Notes under the pieces: model-generated
The model's input: the letters and a program-made list of their open reading frames with translations, nothing else
Database searches by the model: none
What the model was told of the DNA's origin: nothing
NCBI RefSeq assembly: GCF_030530635.1
Contig: NZ_JAUMUL010000011.1
Location: forward strand, 1 to 61,665
DNA length: 61,665 nucleotides
Source of the DNA: Actinomyces sp.
GTDB taxonomy: Bacteria; Actinomycetota; Actinomycetes; Actinomycetales; Actinomycetaceae
Direction: 5' to 3'
Made by a program: the position numbers and the translations under genes
Shown here: in pieces, positions 8,412 through 17,553 of the stretch
Position numbering within the stretch: the first letter of the stretch is position 1
Layout: each line of letters begins with the position of its first letter

Positions 8412-11381
8412 TCAGTCGCGGGGCTTCTCGCGCATCTCCCAAGTCTCGATGACGTCGCCCTCGGCGATGTCACGGTAGGAGAGGTTGATACCGCACTCGT
8501 AACCCTCGCGGACCTCGGTGACGTCGTCCTTCTCGCGGCGCAGCGTCTCGACCGCGAGGTCGCCGTTCACCACCACGCCGTCGCGCACCAGGCGGGCCTT
8601 GGCTCCGCGCTTGATGACGCCCGAGCGGACGATCGAGCCCGCGATCGACCCGAACTTCGAGGAGTGGAAGACCTGGCGGATCTCGGCCGTGCCCAACTCG
8701 ACCTCCTCGTAGATCGGCTTGAGCATGCCCTTCATGGCCGCCTCAACGTCCTCGATCGCGTTGTAGATGACCGTGTAGAACTTCATGTCCACGCCCTCAC
8801 GGTCGGCCAGTTCGGCCACCCGTACCGCCGGGCGCACGTTGAAGCCGATGATGACGGCGGAATCGACCGTAGCCAGGTTGACGTCGTTCTGGGTGACAGC
8901 ACCCACACCGCGGTGGATGACTCGCAGCGCCACCTCGTCGCCGACGTCGATCTTGAGCAGTGAGTCCTCCAGCGCCTCGACCGCACCCGAACTGTCGCCC
9001 TTGAGGATGAGGTTGAGGGTGTCGACCTTGCCCTCCTTGAGAACATCGGAGAGGTTCTCAAGCGAGACGCGCTTACGACGCTTGGCCAGTTCCGCGGCAC
9101 GCCCGGCAGCCTCGCGCCGGTCGGCAATCTGCCGGGCGGTGCGATCGTCGGGAGCAACGATGAAGGAGTCGCCGGCACTGGGTACGTTGGTCAATCCCAG
9201 TACCTGGGCGGGCCGGGCGGGCCCGGCCTCCTCCAGCGCGTTGCCGTACTCGTCGAACATGGCCCTAACGCGCCCGTAGGCACTACCGGCGACGATCGGG
9301 TCGCCCACGTGCAGCGTGCCGCGCTCCACCAAGACGGTGGCAACAGCACCGCGGCCGCGATCCAGCTTCGCCTCCACGGTGACACCACGGGCATCGGAAT
9401 CCGGATTGGCACGCAGCTCCAGGGCGGCGTCGGCGGTGAGCAGGACCGCCTCCAGCAGACCGTCGATGTTGGTGCGCTGCTTGGCGGAGATGTCCACGAA
9501 CATGGTGTCTCCGCCGTATTCCTCAGGGACCAGACCGTACTCGGTGAGCTGACCGCGGATCTTCTCCGGGTTGGCGCCCTCCTTGTCGATCTTGTTGACA
9601 GCCACCACGATTGGCACACCGGCCGCCTGGGCGTGGTTGAGGGCCTCCACGGTCTGCGGCATGACCCCGTCATCAGCGGCGACCACCAGGATGGCGATGT
9701 CGGTGACCTCCGCACCGCGGGCACGCATGGCGGTGAAGGCCTCGTGACCGGGGGTGTCGATGAAAGTGATCGGACGGGTCTCCTCACCCAGGTGGACGCG
9801 CACCTGATAGGCGCCGATGGACTGGGTGATGCCGCCGGCCTCGGCAGCGACTACATCCGTGGAGCGGATCGCGTCCAGCAGTTTGGTCTTACCGTGATCG
9901 ACGTGACCCATGACGGTGACCACGGGCGGGCGGGGCTCCAGTTCGGCGTCGTCCTCGCCGGCCTCCTCGGCCGCCAGGTCGATATCGAAGGACTCCAGCA
10001 GCTCGCGGTCCTCATCCTCGGGAGAGACGATCTGCACGTCATAGCCGAGCTCGGCGCCCAGCAGCGCGAAGGTGTCCTCGTCCAGGGACTGGGTGGCCGT
10101 GGCCATTTCACCCAGGTGGAACAGCACGGTCACCAACGCCGCCGGGTTGGCGTTGATCTTCTCGGCCAGGTCCGTCAGCGTGGCACCCTGCCGCACACGC
10201 ACCGGGGTGGAGCCATCGCCGCGGGGGACGACGACACCGCCGATCGTCGGCGCACTCTGCTGCTCGAATTCCTGGCGCTTGGCCCTACGCGACTTGCGTC
10301 CACGAGGCGCACCGCCGCCGCGGCCGAAGGCGCCCTGCGTGGAGCCACGGCCGCCACGGCCCCCACGAGGACCGCCGAAGCCGCCGCGCGGACCGCCGGT
10401 GGAGCCACCCCGACCGCCGGAACCCGGACGACCACCACGGCCGCCCTGACCGCCTCGTGCCGGTGCACCGGGGCGTCCAACCGAGGACCGTCCCGGCATC
10501 ATGCCGGGGTTGGGGCGCGGACCTCCCGAACGCGGCCCCGGGCGGGGACCGCCCTGACCAGAACGGGGGCCCTGCGGACGCCCACCGCCGGAACCACCGG
10601 GACGCGGGCCGGGGCGGGGACCGCCCTGACCGGATCGGGAACCCTGCGGGCGCCCACCGCCGGAACCACCGGAGCCGCCGGGCCGCGGCATACCCTGCGA
10701 GGTCGCATACGGGTTGTTACCCGGCCGCGGGCCGCCCGAGCGGGAACCCTTGCCTCGACCACGACCGGAGCCGCCGGGCCGCGGCATACCCTGCGAGGTC
10801 GCATACGGATTGTTACCCGGCCGCGGGCCGCCGGGACGCGGTCCGGGCGTGGGCGCGCTCGGGCGCGGTCCCGGCGTGGGGGCGGCCGGACGCGCAGACC
10901 GATCGGCACTAGGAGCCGGGTCTGGCTGCGGGGCGCGCGGACCGGGACTCGGATGCTCGGGTCTGGGGGCGCCCGGCTTGGGCGTGCCACCGGGCCTCGG
11001 CGTGACGGCGGCAGGCTTGGGCGCGGAGCCCGGTTTGGGTGCGGCCGGCTTCGCGGCGGGCTTGGGCGTAGGCGCCGCCTGCTTCGGCGTGGCGGCGGCA
11101 GGCTTGGGTACGGAGCCCGGTTTGGGTGCGGCCGGCTTCGCGGCGGGCTTGGGCGTAGGCGCCGCCTGCTTAGGAGCAGCCGGCTTCGGGGACTTGGTCT
11201 CGCCGTCCTGCGCGGCGAAATGCTCGCGGACGCGGCGAGCGACGGGAGGCTCGACGGTGGAGGACGCCGCCTTGACGAACTCCCCCTGATCCTTGAGCCA
11301 GGCCAGAATCACTTTGGAGGTGATCTTCTTGCCACTGGGGTCGAGCTCCTTCGCGAGCTCATGAACGCGTGGTTTTGCCAC
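8412..11381 (-). CDS. infB: Translation initiation factor IF-2
   Basis: 989 residues. This GTPase places initiator tRNA on the 30S subunit. A short N-terminal IF2-N motif (VHELAKELDPSGKKITSKV) is followed by a very long Pro/Ala/Lys then Gly/Arg/Pro-rich linker (about 60-370) with internal repeats. A second IF2-N segment is next (ATLTDLAEKINANPAALV). The G domain begins at about 485 with VTVMGHVDHGKTKLLDAI, and NKID appears further on. Domains II-IV complete the protein. GTG start with AGGAG 5 nt upstream. It follows ylxR, and its leader carries competing hairpins (see 11389-11420). Confidence 0.97.
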   Translation of the reverse strand: MAKPRVHELAKELDPSGKKITSKVILAWLKDQGEFVKAASSTVEPPVARRVREHFAAQDGETKSPKPAAPKQAAPTPKPAAKPAAPKPGSVPKPAAATPKQAAPTPKPAAKPAAPKPGSAPKPAAVTPRPGGTPKPGAPRPEHPSPGPRAPQPDPAPSADRSARPAAPTPGPRPSAPTPGPRPGGPRPGNNPYATSQGMPRPGGSGRGRGKGSRSGGPRPGNNPYATSQGMPRPGGSGGSGGGRPQGSRSGQGGPRPGPRPGGSGGGRPQGPRSGQGGPRPGPRSGGPRPNPGMMPGRSSVGRPGAPARGGQGGRGGRPGSGGRGGSTGGPRGGFGGPRGGRGGRGSTQGAFGRGGGAPRGRKSRRAKRQEFEQQSAPTIGGVVVPRGDGSTPVRVRQGATLTDLAEKINANPAALVTVLFHLGEMATATQSLDEDTFALLGAELGYDVQIVSPEDEDRELLESFDIDLAAEEAGEDDAELEPRPPVVTVMGHVDHGKTKLLDAIRSTDVVAAEAGGITQSIGAYQVRVHLGEETRPITFIDTPGHEAFTAMRARGAEVTDIAILVVAADDGVMPQTVEALNHAQAAGVPIVVAVNKIDKEGANPEKIRGQLTEYGLVPEEYGGDTMFVDISAKQRTNIDGLLEAVLLTADAALELRANPDSDARGVTVEAKLDRGRGAVATVLVERGTLHVGDPIVAGSAYGRVRAMFDEYGNALEEAGPARPAQVLGLTNVPSAGDSFIVAPDDRTARQIADRREAAGRAAELAKRRKRVSLENLSDVLKEGKVDTLNLILKGDSSGAVEALEDSLLKIDVGDEVALRVIHRGVGAVTQNDVNLATVDSAVIIGFNVRPAVRVAELADREGVDMKFYTVIYNAIEDVEAAMKGMLKPIYEEVELGTAEIRQVFHSSKFGSIAGSIVRSGVIKRGAKARLVRDGVVVNGDLAVETLRREKDDVTEVREGYECGINLSYRDIAEGDVIETWEMREKPRD
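10541..11171 (-). repeat. In-frame direct repeats in the IF-2 linker
   Basis: Three repeat families lie in the infB linker. An 87-bp period unit (about 11011-11084 and 11098-11171) encodes two copies rich in KPAAPKPGS. A 96-bp period unit (about 10672-10735 and 10768-10831) encodes RPGNNPYATSQGMPRPGG twice. A 72-bp period unit begins at 10541 and 10613 and encodes GQGGPRPGPR-type repeats. All periods are multiples of three, so copy number can change without shifting the frame. Confidence 0.85.
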
Positions 11382-11388
11382 TTTTCTC

Positions 11389-11420
11389 CTGTCCGGTTGC
11401 CCACCCCGGACAGGGTGGGC
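11389..11420 (-). promoter_or_regulatory. infB leader: competing hairpins or pseudoknot at the RBS
   Basis: Read on the mRNA strand, GCCCACC pairs with GGTGGGC. The 8-nt loop between them, CTGTCCGG, is exactly complementary to CCGGACAG just downstream. The last G of CCGGACAG touches the GGAG ribosome-binding site, followed by AAAA and the GTG start. The two stems are either mutually exclusive or form a tight H-type pseudoknot; the linkers are very short. This would suit translational control of infB, which is an inference. Confidence 0.55.
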
Positions 11421-11471
11421 GCTAGTAGAGGCAGCTCATCGCCGGGTACTCATCGGGTGCCCATCAGCTTC

Positions 11472-11807
11472 CTACCCGCCTTTGCTATCGGTCTGCCGTT
11501 CCCCGGTCGGGGACGGTGATTGTGCGCGGCCCCTGTCCGCCCCGTGGAGGCCGACCCAGTCGCGCACCGGGGTCACATCGGGTGAGCCCCGCATGCGCAG
11601 CGCGCGCCCGAAGGCGCGCCTGCGCTCGGCGAGATCGACGCATCCCGGGTCCGGATGGATCCATGCGCCACGCCCCGGCATGAGGGCCCGGGCGTCGACG
11701 GCCAGCTCGCCACTGTCCGTCAGGGCCAGGCGCAGCAAGTGCACCTGAGGGGCCTTGCCGCGGCAGCCGATGCAGGTGCGTTCGGGCACGTGAGAGGTGT
11801 TGACCAC
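11472..11807 (-). CDS. ylxR: YlxR family (DUF448) RNA-binding protein
   Basis: 111 residues. The family signature is present: RTCIGCRGKAPQVHLLRL near the N-terminus and GRGAWIHPDPGCVDLAERRRAFGRALR in the middle. YlxR proteins sit between nusA and infB in many bacteria and are thought to bind RNA; some reports link them to RNase P. The GTG start at 11807 is the longest choice and no clear Shine-Dalgarno supports it. The C-terminal 30 residues are low-complexity. Confidence 0.88.
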   Translation of the reverse strand: MVNTSHVPERTCIGCRGKAPQVHLLRLALTDSGELAVDARALMPGRGAWIHPDPGCVDLAERRRAFGRALRMRGSPDVTPVRDWVGLHGADRGRAQSPSPTGERQTDSKGG

Positions 11808-11919
11808 CGGCTGGTCGCGTCCTTCCGCTCGTTCTCGACTGTCCGGCCTGTGGTGCGTCGAGCTGGGACCCGGCGCTCACCCACAGGCAGGCCAAGAGAA
11901 AGTGTAGCGGGACTGGGCG

Positions 11920-12966
11920 TCAGTCCTGGGTGCCGGGGGTTGAGGGACCAGTCACGTCGTCGGCGCGGGAATCGCGGCCGGGGGCGATCTCGCCGGACTC
12001 GGTGTCCGCGTGGATATCGATCTTCCAGCCCGTGAGCCGTGCAGCCAGACGAGCGTTCTGCCCCTCCTTTCCGATCGCCAGCGACAATTGGAAGTCGGGG
12101 ACGATCGCGCGGGCGGCGTGCTCATCGGCGTCCAGCACGGTGACGGAGGAGACCCGGGCGGGAGACAGCGAGTTGGCGACGAAACGCGCCGGATCCTCGG
12201 AGTAGTCGACGATGTCGATCTTCTCTCCACCCAGCTCGGCCATAACCGCACGCACCCGCTGCCCCATAGGGCCGATACAGGCGCCCTTGGCGTTCACGCC
12301 GCGCTGGCGCGCAGTCACAGCCACCTTCGTGCGATGCCCGGCCTCCCGGGCGATGGAGACGATCTCCACGTCCCCGGAGGTGATCTCGGGCACCTCGCGC
12401 TCGAATAGCTTGCGCACCAGGCCCGGATGGGTGCGCGACAGGATGATCTGCGCGCCCTTGGGTCCGCGGGAGACCTCGGTGACGTAGGCGCGGATGCGGT
12501 CGCCATGCCGGTAGCGCTCGCCGGGCACCTGTTCGTGTGGAGGCATGATGCCCTCGTGCTCTCCGTCCAGGCGCACATAGACCAGACGCGGGTCGCGGCC
12601 CTGCTCCACGGTGCCGGAGATGAGCTCACCGGCCTTGTCCTTGAAGGCGCCCAGAACCTCGAAGTCGCGACGGTCCTGAATGCGCTGGACGATCACAGAG
12701 CGGGCCGTGGCCTGGGCGATACGGCCGAAGTCGTCGGGGGTGTCGTCGAAGTACTCGCCGGTGGGCTCGTCATTCTCATCGACCTCGGGGGCGAGCACGG
12801 TCATGTGCCCACTGCGGCGGTCGATCTCCACGTGAGCGCCGCGGATGGCACCGGGGACCTTGCTGTAGGCACCGAGAATGGCGTCCTCAATGGCCGGCAG
12901 CAGGTTGTCCAGATCAATGCCCAACTCATCGGCTGCGCCTCGTAGCTCCGGCATGTTGATGTCCAT
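11920..12966 (-). CDS. nusA: Transcription termination/antitermination factor NusA
   Basis: 348 residues, matching short actinobacterial NusA without the acidic repeats of E. coli. An N-terminal RNA-polymerase-binding domain is followed by an S1 domain (about 125-200, with SGTVEQGRDPRLVYVRLDG). Two KH domains follow (about 205-345), with VNAKGACIGPMGQRVRAV and LAIGKEGQNARLAARLTGW. The ATG has AGGAA upstream. It lies between rimP and ylxR in the standard order. Confidence 0.96.
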   Translation of the reverse strand: MDINMPELRGAADELGIDLDNLLPAIEDAILGAYSKVPGAIRGAHVEIDRRSGHMTVLAPEVDENDEPTGEYFDDTPDDFGRIAQATARSVIVQRIQDRRDFEVLGAFKDKAGELISGTVEQGRDPRLVYVRLDGEHEGIMPPHEQVPGERYRHGDRIRAYVTEVSRGPKGAQIILSRTHPGLVRKLFEREVPEITSGDVEIVSIAREAGHRTKVAVTARQRGVNAKGACIGPMGQRVRAVMAELGGEKIDIVDYSEDPARFVANSLSPARVSSVTVLDADEHAARAIVPDFQLSLAIGKEGQNARLAARLTGWKIDIHADTESGEIAPGRDSRADDVTGPSTPGTQD

Positions 12967-13041
12967 GATTCCTGAGTTCCTCTGTGTCGTCTCGTCCTAT
13001 TGGGGGCGGTCGGTGGTGTCCTGCGGGCGCCGGACCATCGC

Positions 13042-13518
13042 TCAGATGCGCACGACCATGCGAGCGGCGGTCACATCCGCCATCTCGATGGCGTGCGGCA
13101 CATCATCCACGGTGATGGTGATGGTGGTCCCCTCCGCGGCAGTCAGTTCCCCCTCAAGGGTGGACTCCTGCTCGCCGGCGCCGATGGTGAGCGCGACCCG
13201 ATGGCCGACGGCGCGGCGGAACTGACGGGGCGAACGCAGCTCCCGCTCGGCTCCGGGGGTGGAGACCTCCAGCGTGTACTGGCCGGACACCGGATCGGCC
13301 TCGTCAACGGCGTCAGAGATCACCCGGGTGACATCCCCGAGAGCGTTCAGGTCGAGATCGCCGGGGCCGTCGGGGAGATCGACCACCACCCGCAGGGTGG
13401 TGTACCTGCCGGCCCTGACCAGACGCACGTCCTCCAGGTAGAGCCCGACCTCCTCGACGAGAGGGGTCAGCAGCTGCCGCAGATTCTGCTCCCGGTTCCG
13501 GTCGGGCGCGTCGGTCAT
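13042..13518 (-). CDS. rimP: Ribosome maturation factor RimP
   Basis: 158 residues, the typical RimP length. It assists 30S assembly. Visible blocks are LYLEDVRLVRAGRYTTLRVVVD, PVSGQYTLEVSTPGAERELRSP and FRRAVGHRVALT, all family hallmarks. GGAGG precedes the ATG by about 7 nt. It is the first gene of the rimP-nusA-ylxR-infB run, so the operon promoter should lie in 13519-13627, facing a divergent lipoprotein gene. Confidence 0.94.
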   Translation of the reverse strand: MTDAPDRNREQNLRQLLTPLVEEVGLYLEDVRLVRAGRYTTLRVVVDLPDGPGDLDLNALGDVTRVISDAVDEADPVSGQYTLEVSTPGAERELRSPRQFRRAVGHRVALTIGAGEQESTLEGELTAAEGTTITITVDDVPHAIEMADVTAARMVVRI

Positions 13519-13627
13519 GTCGAGGTTCCTCCCCGTGATGGGCCCGGTGGGGGCTGATTGTGTTTAGTCGCTTAGAGTCGGATCGGTTGATCGGGTCCAT
13601 GCTACCCGTCCGTGCGAAGATGACCAT

Positions 13628-14653
13628 GTGACACCGACGCCCGCCATTGATTCCGCCGAGCCTGCCGCACATCGCACCAGTCGCGTCCATGCGTCGCCGG
13701 CGGCTCGCGGCCGGGTGGCCCCCCGGCGGGCGCTGCTGCGCCGTGCGGGCGCATTCACCCTCGTGGTGGCGGTGGCCGCCACCAGTGCTTGCAGCCTGCG
13801 GGTGGGCGAGGGCTCCCCCGCCTCACTGCCGACGGTGCCCGCTCAGCAGGCGGTGCGAGACTCCCTGGCCAGGCAGGCGGCATTGATCGCCTCGACGGCG
13901 CAGGTGGTCTCCGCCTCCGCGGCGGTCGAGCAATCCGCGACGATCGAGACGATAGTCGCGAACGCCGCCACCCAGTTGGAGGCTCTGGGCGGAGTGTGGG
14001 ATCCCTGGGCCACACCGGTGCCCACCACTTACCAGACCGTGGCACCGGTGCCCTCGGCGGCAGCGGATGCCGATACGGCCGACCTAGTGACGGCCCTGAC
14101 CGATGGGGCGTCCCTCGCACGCGGGGCGGCGGCCGCCTGTGACGAGTCCGCCACGGCCCGCCTCTACGCGGCCCTGGCGGTGGCCTGGTCGCTGGAGGCC
14201 GCCCGGTTGGACGGGCAGGCGGTGGTGGCGGCCGGACGCGATGCGGCCGCCCTGCCCGCAGCGCTGCCCGGCGATCTGCTGGCCGCCTACGACGCGGCCC
14301 GCTACGCGCTGGAGGAGGTTGGGGCGCGTGCGTCGGATGCAGCCCGCGCCCGCGCCGAGGTTGATGCGGCCTACGCCAAGGCGCTGGTCGGCGCCTCGGT
14401 GGCCTTGGGCGGGGAGGACACCCGGTTGGCGGCCTACGCCGCCCCCACCGAGGCCGCGGACCAGGCCACGTCGCTGGACGTCACTTGGGCGCAGCAGGTG
14501 TGGCTGCGGGTGGAGGAGACGGAGTTGGCCGGCGTGACGGAGGCCGGCGGCAAAGCCACCGAGACGGCGATTGACGCGGCCCTGGATGCGGCGCTGCGCG
14601 CCCGGGCCTGGGGCGCCGCCACTAACGACCCGCTGCCCGGTTACGTCGGCTGA
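13628..14653 (+). CDS. DUF4439-like Ala-rich lipoprotein
   Basis: 341 residues, strongly Ala-rich and helical. The N-terminus has a twin-arginine-like PRRALLRRAG stretch, a hydrophobic core and a lipobox ending in TSAC (Cys55), so a Tat- or Sec-exported lipoprotein is likely. The C-terminal half (about 160-341) looks like a ferritin-like helical bundle of the DUF4439 type. A similar Ala-rich gene sits between rimP and proS in mycobacteria (Rv2844), which supports orthology by position. GTG start; function unknown. It converges on the helicase gene with only 5 nt between stops. Confidence 0.75.
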   Translation: MTPTPAIDSAEPAAHRTSRVHASPAARGRVAPRRALLRRAGAFTLVVAVAATSACSLRVGEGSPASLPTVPAQQAVRDSLARQAALIASTAQVVSASAAVEQSATIETIVANAATQLEALGGVWDPWATPVPTTYQTVAPVPSAAADADTADLVTALTDGASLARGAAAACDESATARLYAALAVAWSLEAARLDGQAVVAAGRDAAALPAALPGDLLAAYDAARYALEEVGARASDAARARAEVDAAYAKALVGASVALGGEDTRLAAYAAPTEAADQATSLDVTWAQQVWLRVEETELAGVTEAGGKATETAIDAALDAALRARAWGAATNDPLPGYVG

Positions 14654-14658
14654 GACAG

Positions 14659-17509
14659 CTAAGACGGCGGCGTGTTGATCCAGGCGCGTTCACGGGTGGC
14701 GTGCACCAATTCGCCGGCCCCCAAAGGTCCCCGCGCCGCCACCAGTGCCCGCAAGTCCCCCTCCTCACGCACTAGGCGCAGACGGCACGGACCGGTCTGC
14801 GCACGCCAGGTTTCGACGAAGGCGGTGACCACTCGCCGGGATCGGCCCAGTGTACGCGGCACCGCCAGGTAGAGGCGGTCGCGTCCGCGTGCCCGGTCCA
14901 GGGCGTCCAGGCCCCGGGCCAGCAGTCGGCGCAGGCTGCCGGGCGGGGCGGCCGCACGCAGGGTCCAGCGGGGCACCTCAAGCACGAACCGCGGACGGTG
15001 CGCGGGCACGGACACCAGTTCGACCAGTGTTTGTGCAGCCAGCCTGCGGTGGGCGTCACCCCCACCGGTGAAGGCGATACGAGCCACACCGGCCTCGGTC
15101 AGGTTGAGGGCACGGATATCGGCATCGGCGTCGATGCGCCCGGCGGCGACGAGCCCGGCCAGGACGCTCCAGGCGGCACCGGACCACAGCTCGGCGGGAT
15201 CCCCGCGCCGCAGCACGACGCCCTCAGCGGCCAGTACCACCGTCTGAGCCTCCTGCCCGACGGCCTCGGGGACCGGGACGCGTCCTGGCACAGTGGTCGC
15301 AGACTTTGACGCATTCCAGGCACGTCCCTCCCACTGGCGCGGACCGAGCACTGTGGCGGCATTGAGAGCACCGACGACGTCGTCATCGGCACCGTCGCGG
15401 GCGGCGCCGAGCAGGCGGCGCTGGAGTGGGTCCAGGGCGGCGTCCAGCCCTGTACGAATGGCGCCGGCACCGGACTCGGGGGCGGGGACGGCGCTCCACA
15501 GGTACTCATGCCGTCGGCGGAGCCGGTCCAGGTCGCCTCCGAGACCTGTTCCCGCTCCGCGGGGCAGCAGGCAGGTGACGGACCAGTTGTGGGCGGTCTT
15601 GTCGGGCCAGGCGGGGTCGAGCCGCAGCGTGCGGCCACGCAGCTGTTGAACGGAGGTGGCCGTGGTCACGGTGGTCAGGTCGATCAGGGTGTTGACGGCC
15701 GGGCAGTCCCAGCCCTCCCCCAGCAGGCCGCGTGTGCCGACGACCAGCCGCACCGCGCCCTGGTCCACCAGCGCGCTCACGGCACGCACGATCCGAGCGG
15801 TGCCCATCTGTGCCCCCTGCACGCGCAAAGTCCAGCCATCGTCGACGGCGGGCAGTTCCAGTCCCGTGTCGGCCCGCAGACGATCGAGCAGTTCGTGATC
15901 CGCCGATGCCAGTTGCAGGTGTCGGCCGGTCAGTAGCACGGGGTGCAGTTCACGTACCAGAGCATCGGTCAGGATCGTGGCGTAACAGCGCAGGGCACCG
16001 CCACGCGCGGCGCGCTCCCCCGATCCGACCGGCGGGCTGAGGACATCAAGAGCACGATGGGCGGCGGATCGCTCGGCGGCATCGGTGACGACGACGGCTC
16101 GCAGCCGCTGCCCGAGGCAGGCGTGTTCGGCGTGCAGGATGTCCACGACGGCCAGGTCCTTGGCCCGGGAGGCCGCGCACACCGCGTCCTGCGGCGAGCG
16201 TCCGGCGCGTAGTCCGGAGTCGGTGAGGAGGTAGCCATATCCGGCCAGCAGCTCCTTGACATCCTGCCACTGGCCGCGGCGCCCAGGGTCGGGAAGCAAC
16301 CGGGTCAGCGCATAGCGGCCGAGCAGCTCCAGGGGCTCGACTACGTCCAGGATGCGGGTAGCCGGCAGCAGGGGCACCAGCGCCGTCGTCTGTTCGGTGG
16401 GCACGTAGGCCCCCAGGCGGTCGCGTAGCAGCGCCCCAGCCGCAGCGGCGGCCTGCGGATCGGCATCGAAGCCGGCTACCAGGCGGGCGGTGAGAGAATC
16501 GTCGTCGGTGGCCGTCGGGTCGGGCAGATCGTCTACGGCAGGCGCGACGGTGTGAACCAGGAGGTCCACCCCGTCCGGGGCCAGCAGGAACTCGTCGAGC
16601 CGGTGGGCCAACTCGGCACCGCAGTCCGCCAGGAATGCCTGTTCCTGCTGATCCGGGAGGGTGAAGCGCACCAGGCTGCGGCTCGGTGCCAGGCAGCCGG
16701 CGCGCACCACGGCCGGAACCGGAATCTCGTAGTCGACCTCGCCCAGCAACGCGTGGTAACGACTTCGGGACCGGTCCTCAGGCGAGGGCAGGGTAGCCGT
16801 CAGGCCGAGCAGGCAGGGGCGGGCACCCACCCGCCTCGAGCCGGGCCAAAAGGTAATGGACGACGGCCGCCCAATGGGCACGCAGGTGGTGGCACTCATC
16901 AACAATGACCGTCGCCACCCCCGCCTCCACCAACGCGTCGATCCGACCCCGGGCGATGGGATGCAGCAGGGAGGCCAGGTGATCGGCGTCCAGTGAGGCC
17001 GGCGAGGCGCGAATGGCGGAGGCTCGGCGAGAGACGCCGGAGCGATAGGCCGCTGGGTTCGTCGCCGCCAAATCGTCCAACCAGGCCGCGGCACTGTGCG
17101 GAGCCTGTCCACCGTCCGCCAGTTCCTCGAGCCAACGCGCTCGGGCTGCCGCCCGCCAGGGCGCGGCGGTATCGACGGTGGCCAGGGACTGGTAGGTCAG
17201 CACCGTCAGATCGGCGACAACCGGGCAGACGCCCCCGGTGCGGGGCTCCTCCTCGCCGTCATCCATGTCCTCACGCACGTCGGGAGGCAGACCGTCGGTG
17301 TTGCGAACGTATCCTCTGGCCTGTTCGCACCACTGCCGCCGGATCAGGGTGGTGGGTGTAAGAACCACGGCCCGCCGCCCATTGGTCGCGGCCAGGGCGA
17401 GGCCGATCAGGGTCTTGCCGGCTCCCGGTGGCGCCACCAGGTGCAGGCGGGCGCCGTCGGCAGGTTCAACGGCACGCAGCAGATCCTCCTGATAGCCGCG
17501 CAGCGGCAC
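14659..17509 (-). pseudogene. DEAD/DEAH-box (SF2) helicase, frameshifted
   Basis: About 950 codons in two frames. Frame one (17509 down to about 16830) carries QEDLLRAVEP, Walker A PPGAGKTL and the Walker B-like DECHH box. Motif III, GLTATLPSPEDR, appears only in another frame, which runs to 14659 with the helicase C domain (GTRGLLGEGWDCPAVNTLID and QLRGRTLRLDP). The switch falls near 16815-16834 in a G/C-rich run; removing one G restores a continuous protein. It lies directly downstream of proS. The start is uncertain: GTG at 17509 lacks a ribosome-binding site and similarity may begin a few codons earlier. True pseudogene or base-call error cannot be separated here. Confidence 0.8.
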
Positions 17510-17553
17510 CGTCAGAGTCCAGGCAGACAGCGGACGCGGTGGGAGGGCCGCAC

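Noticed and set aside
9309..11519. Plus-strand 736-codon open frame opposite infB
   Set aside because: It is the antisense shadow of the GC-rich infB gene; composition is Gly/Arg/Thr-rich and no domain is recognisable.
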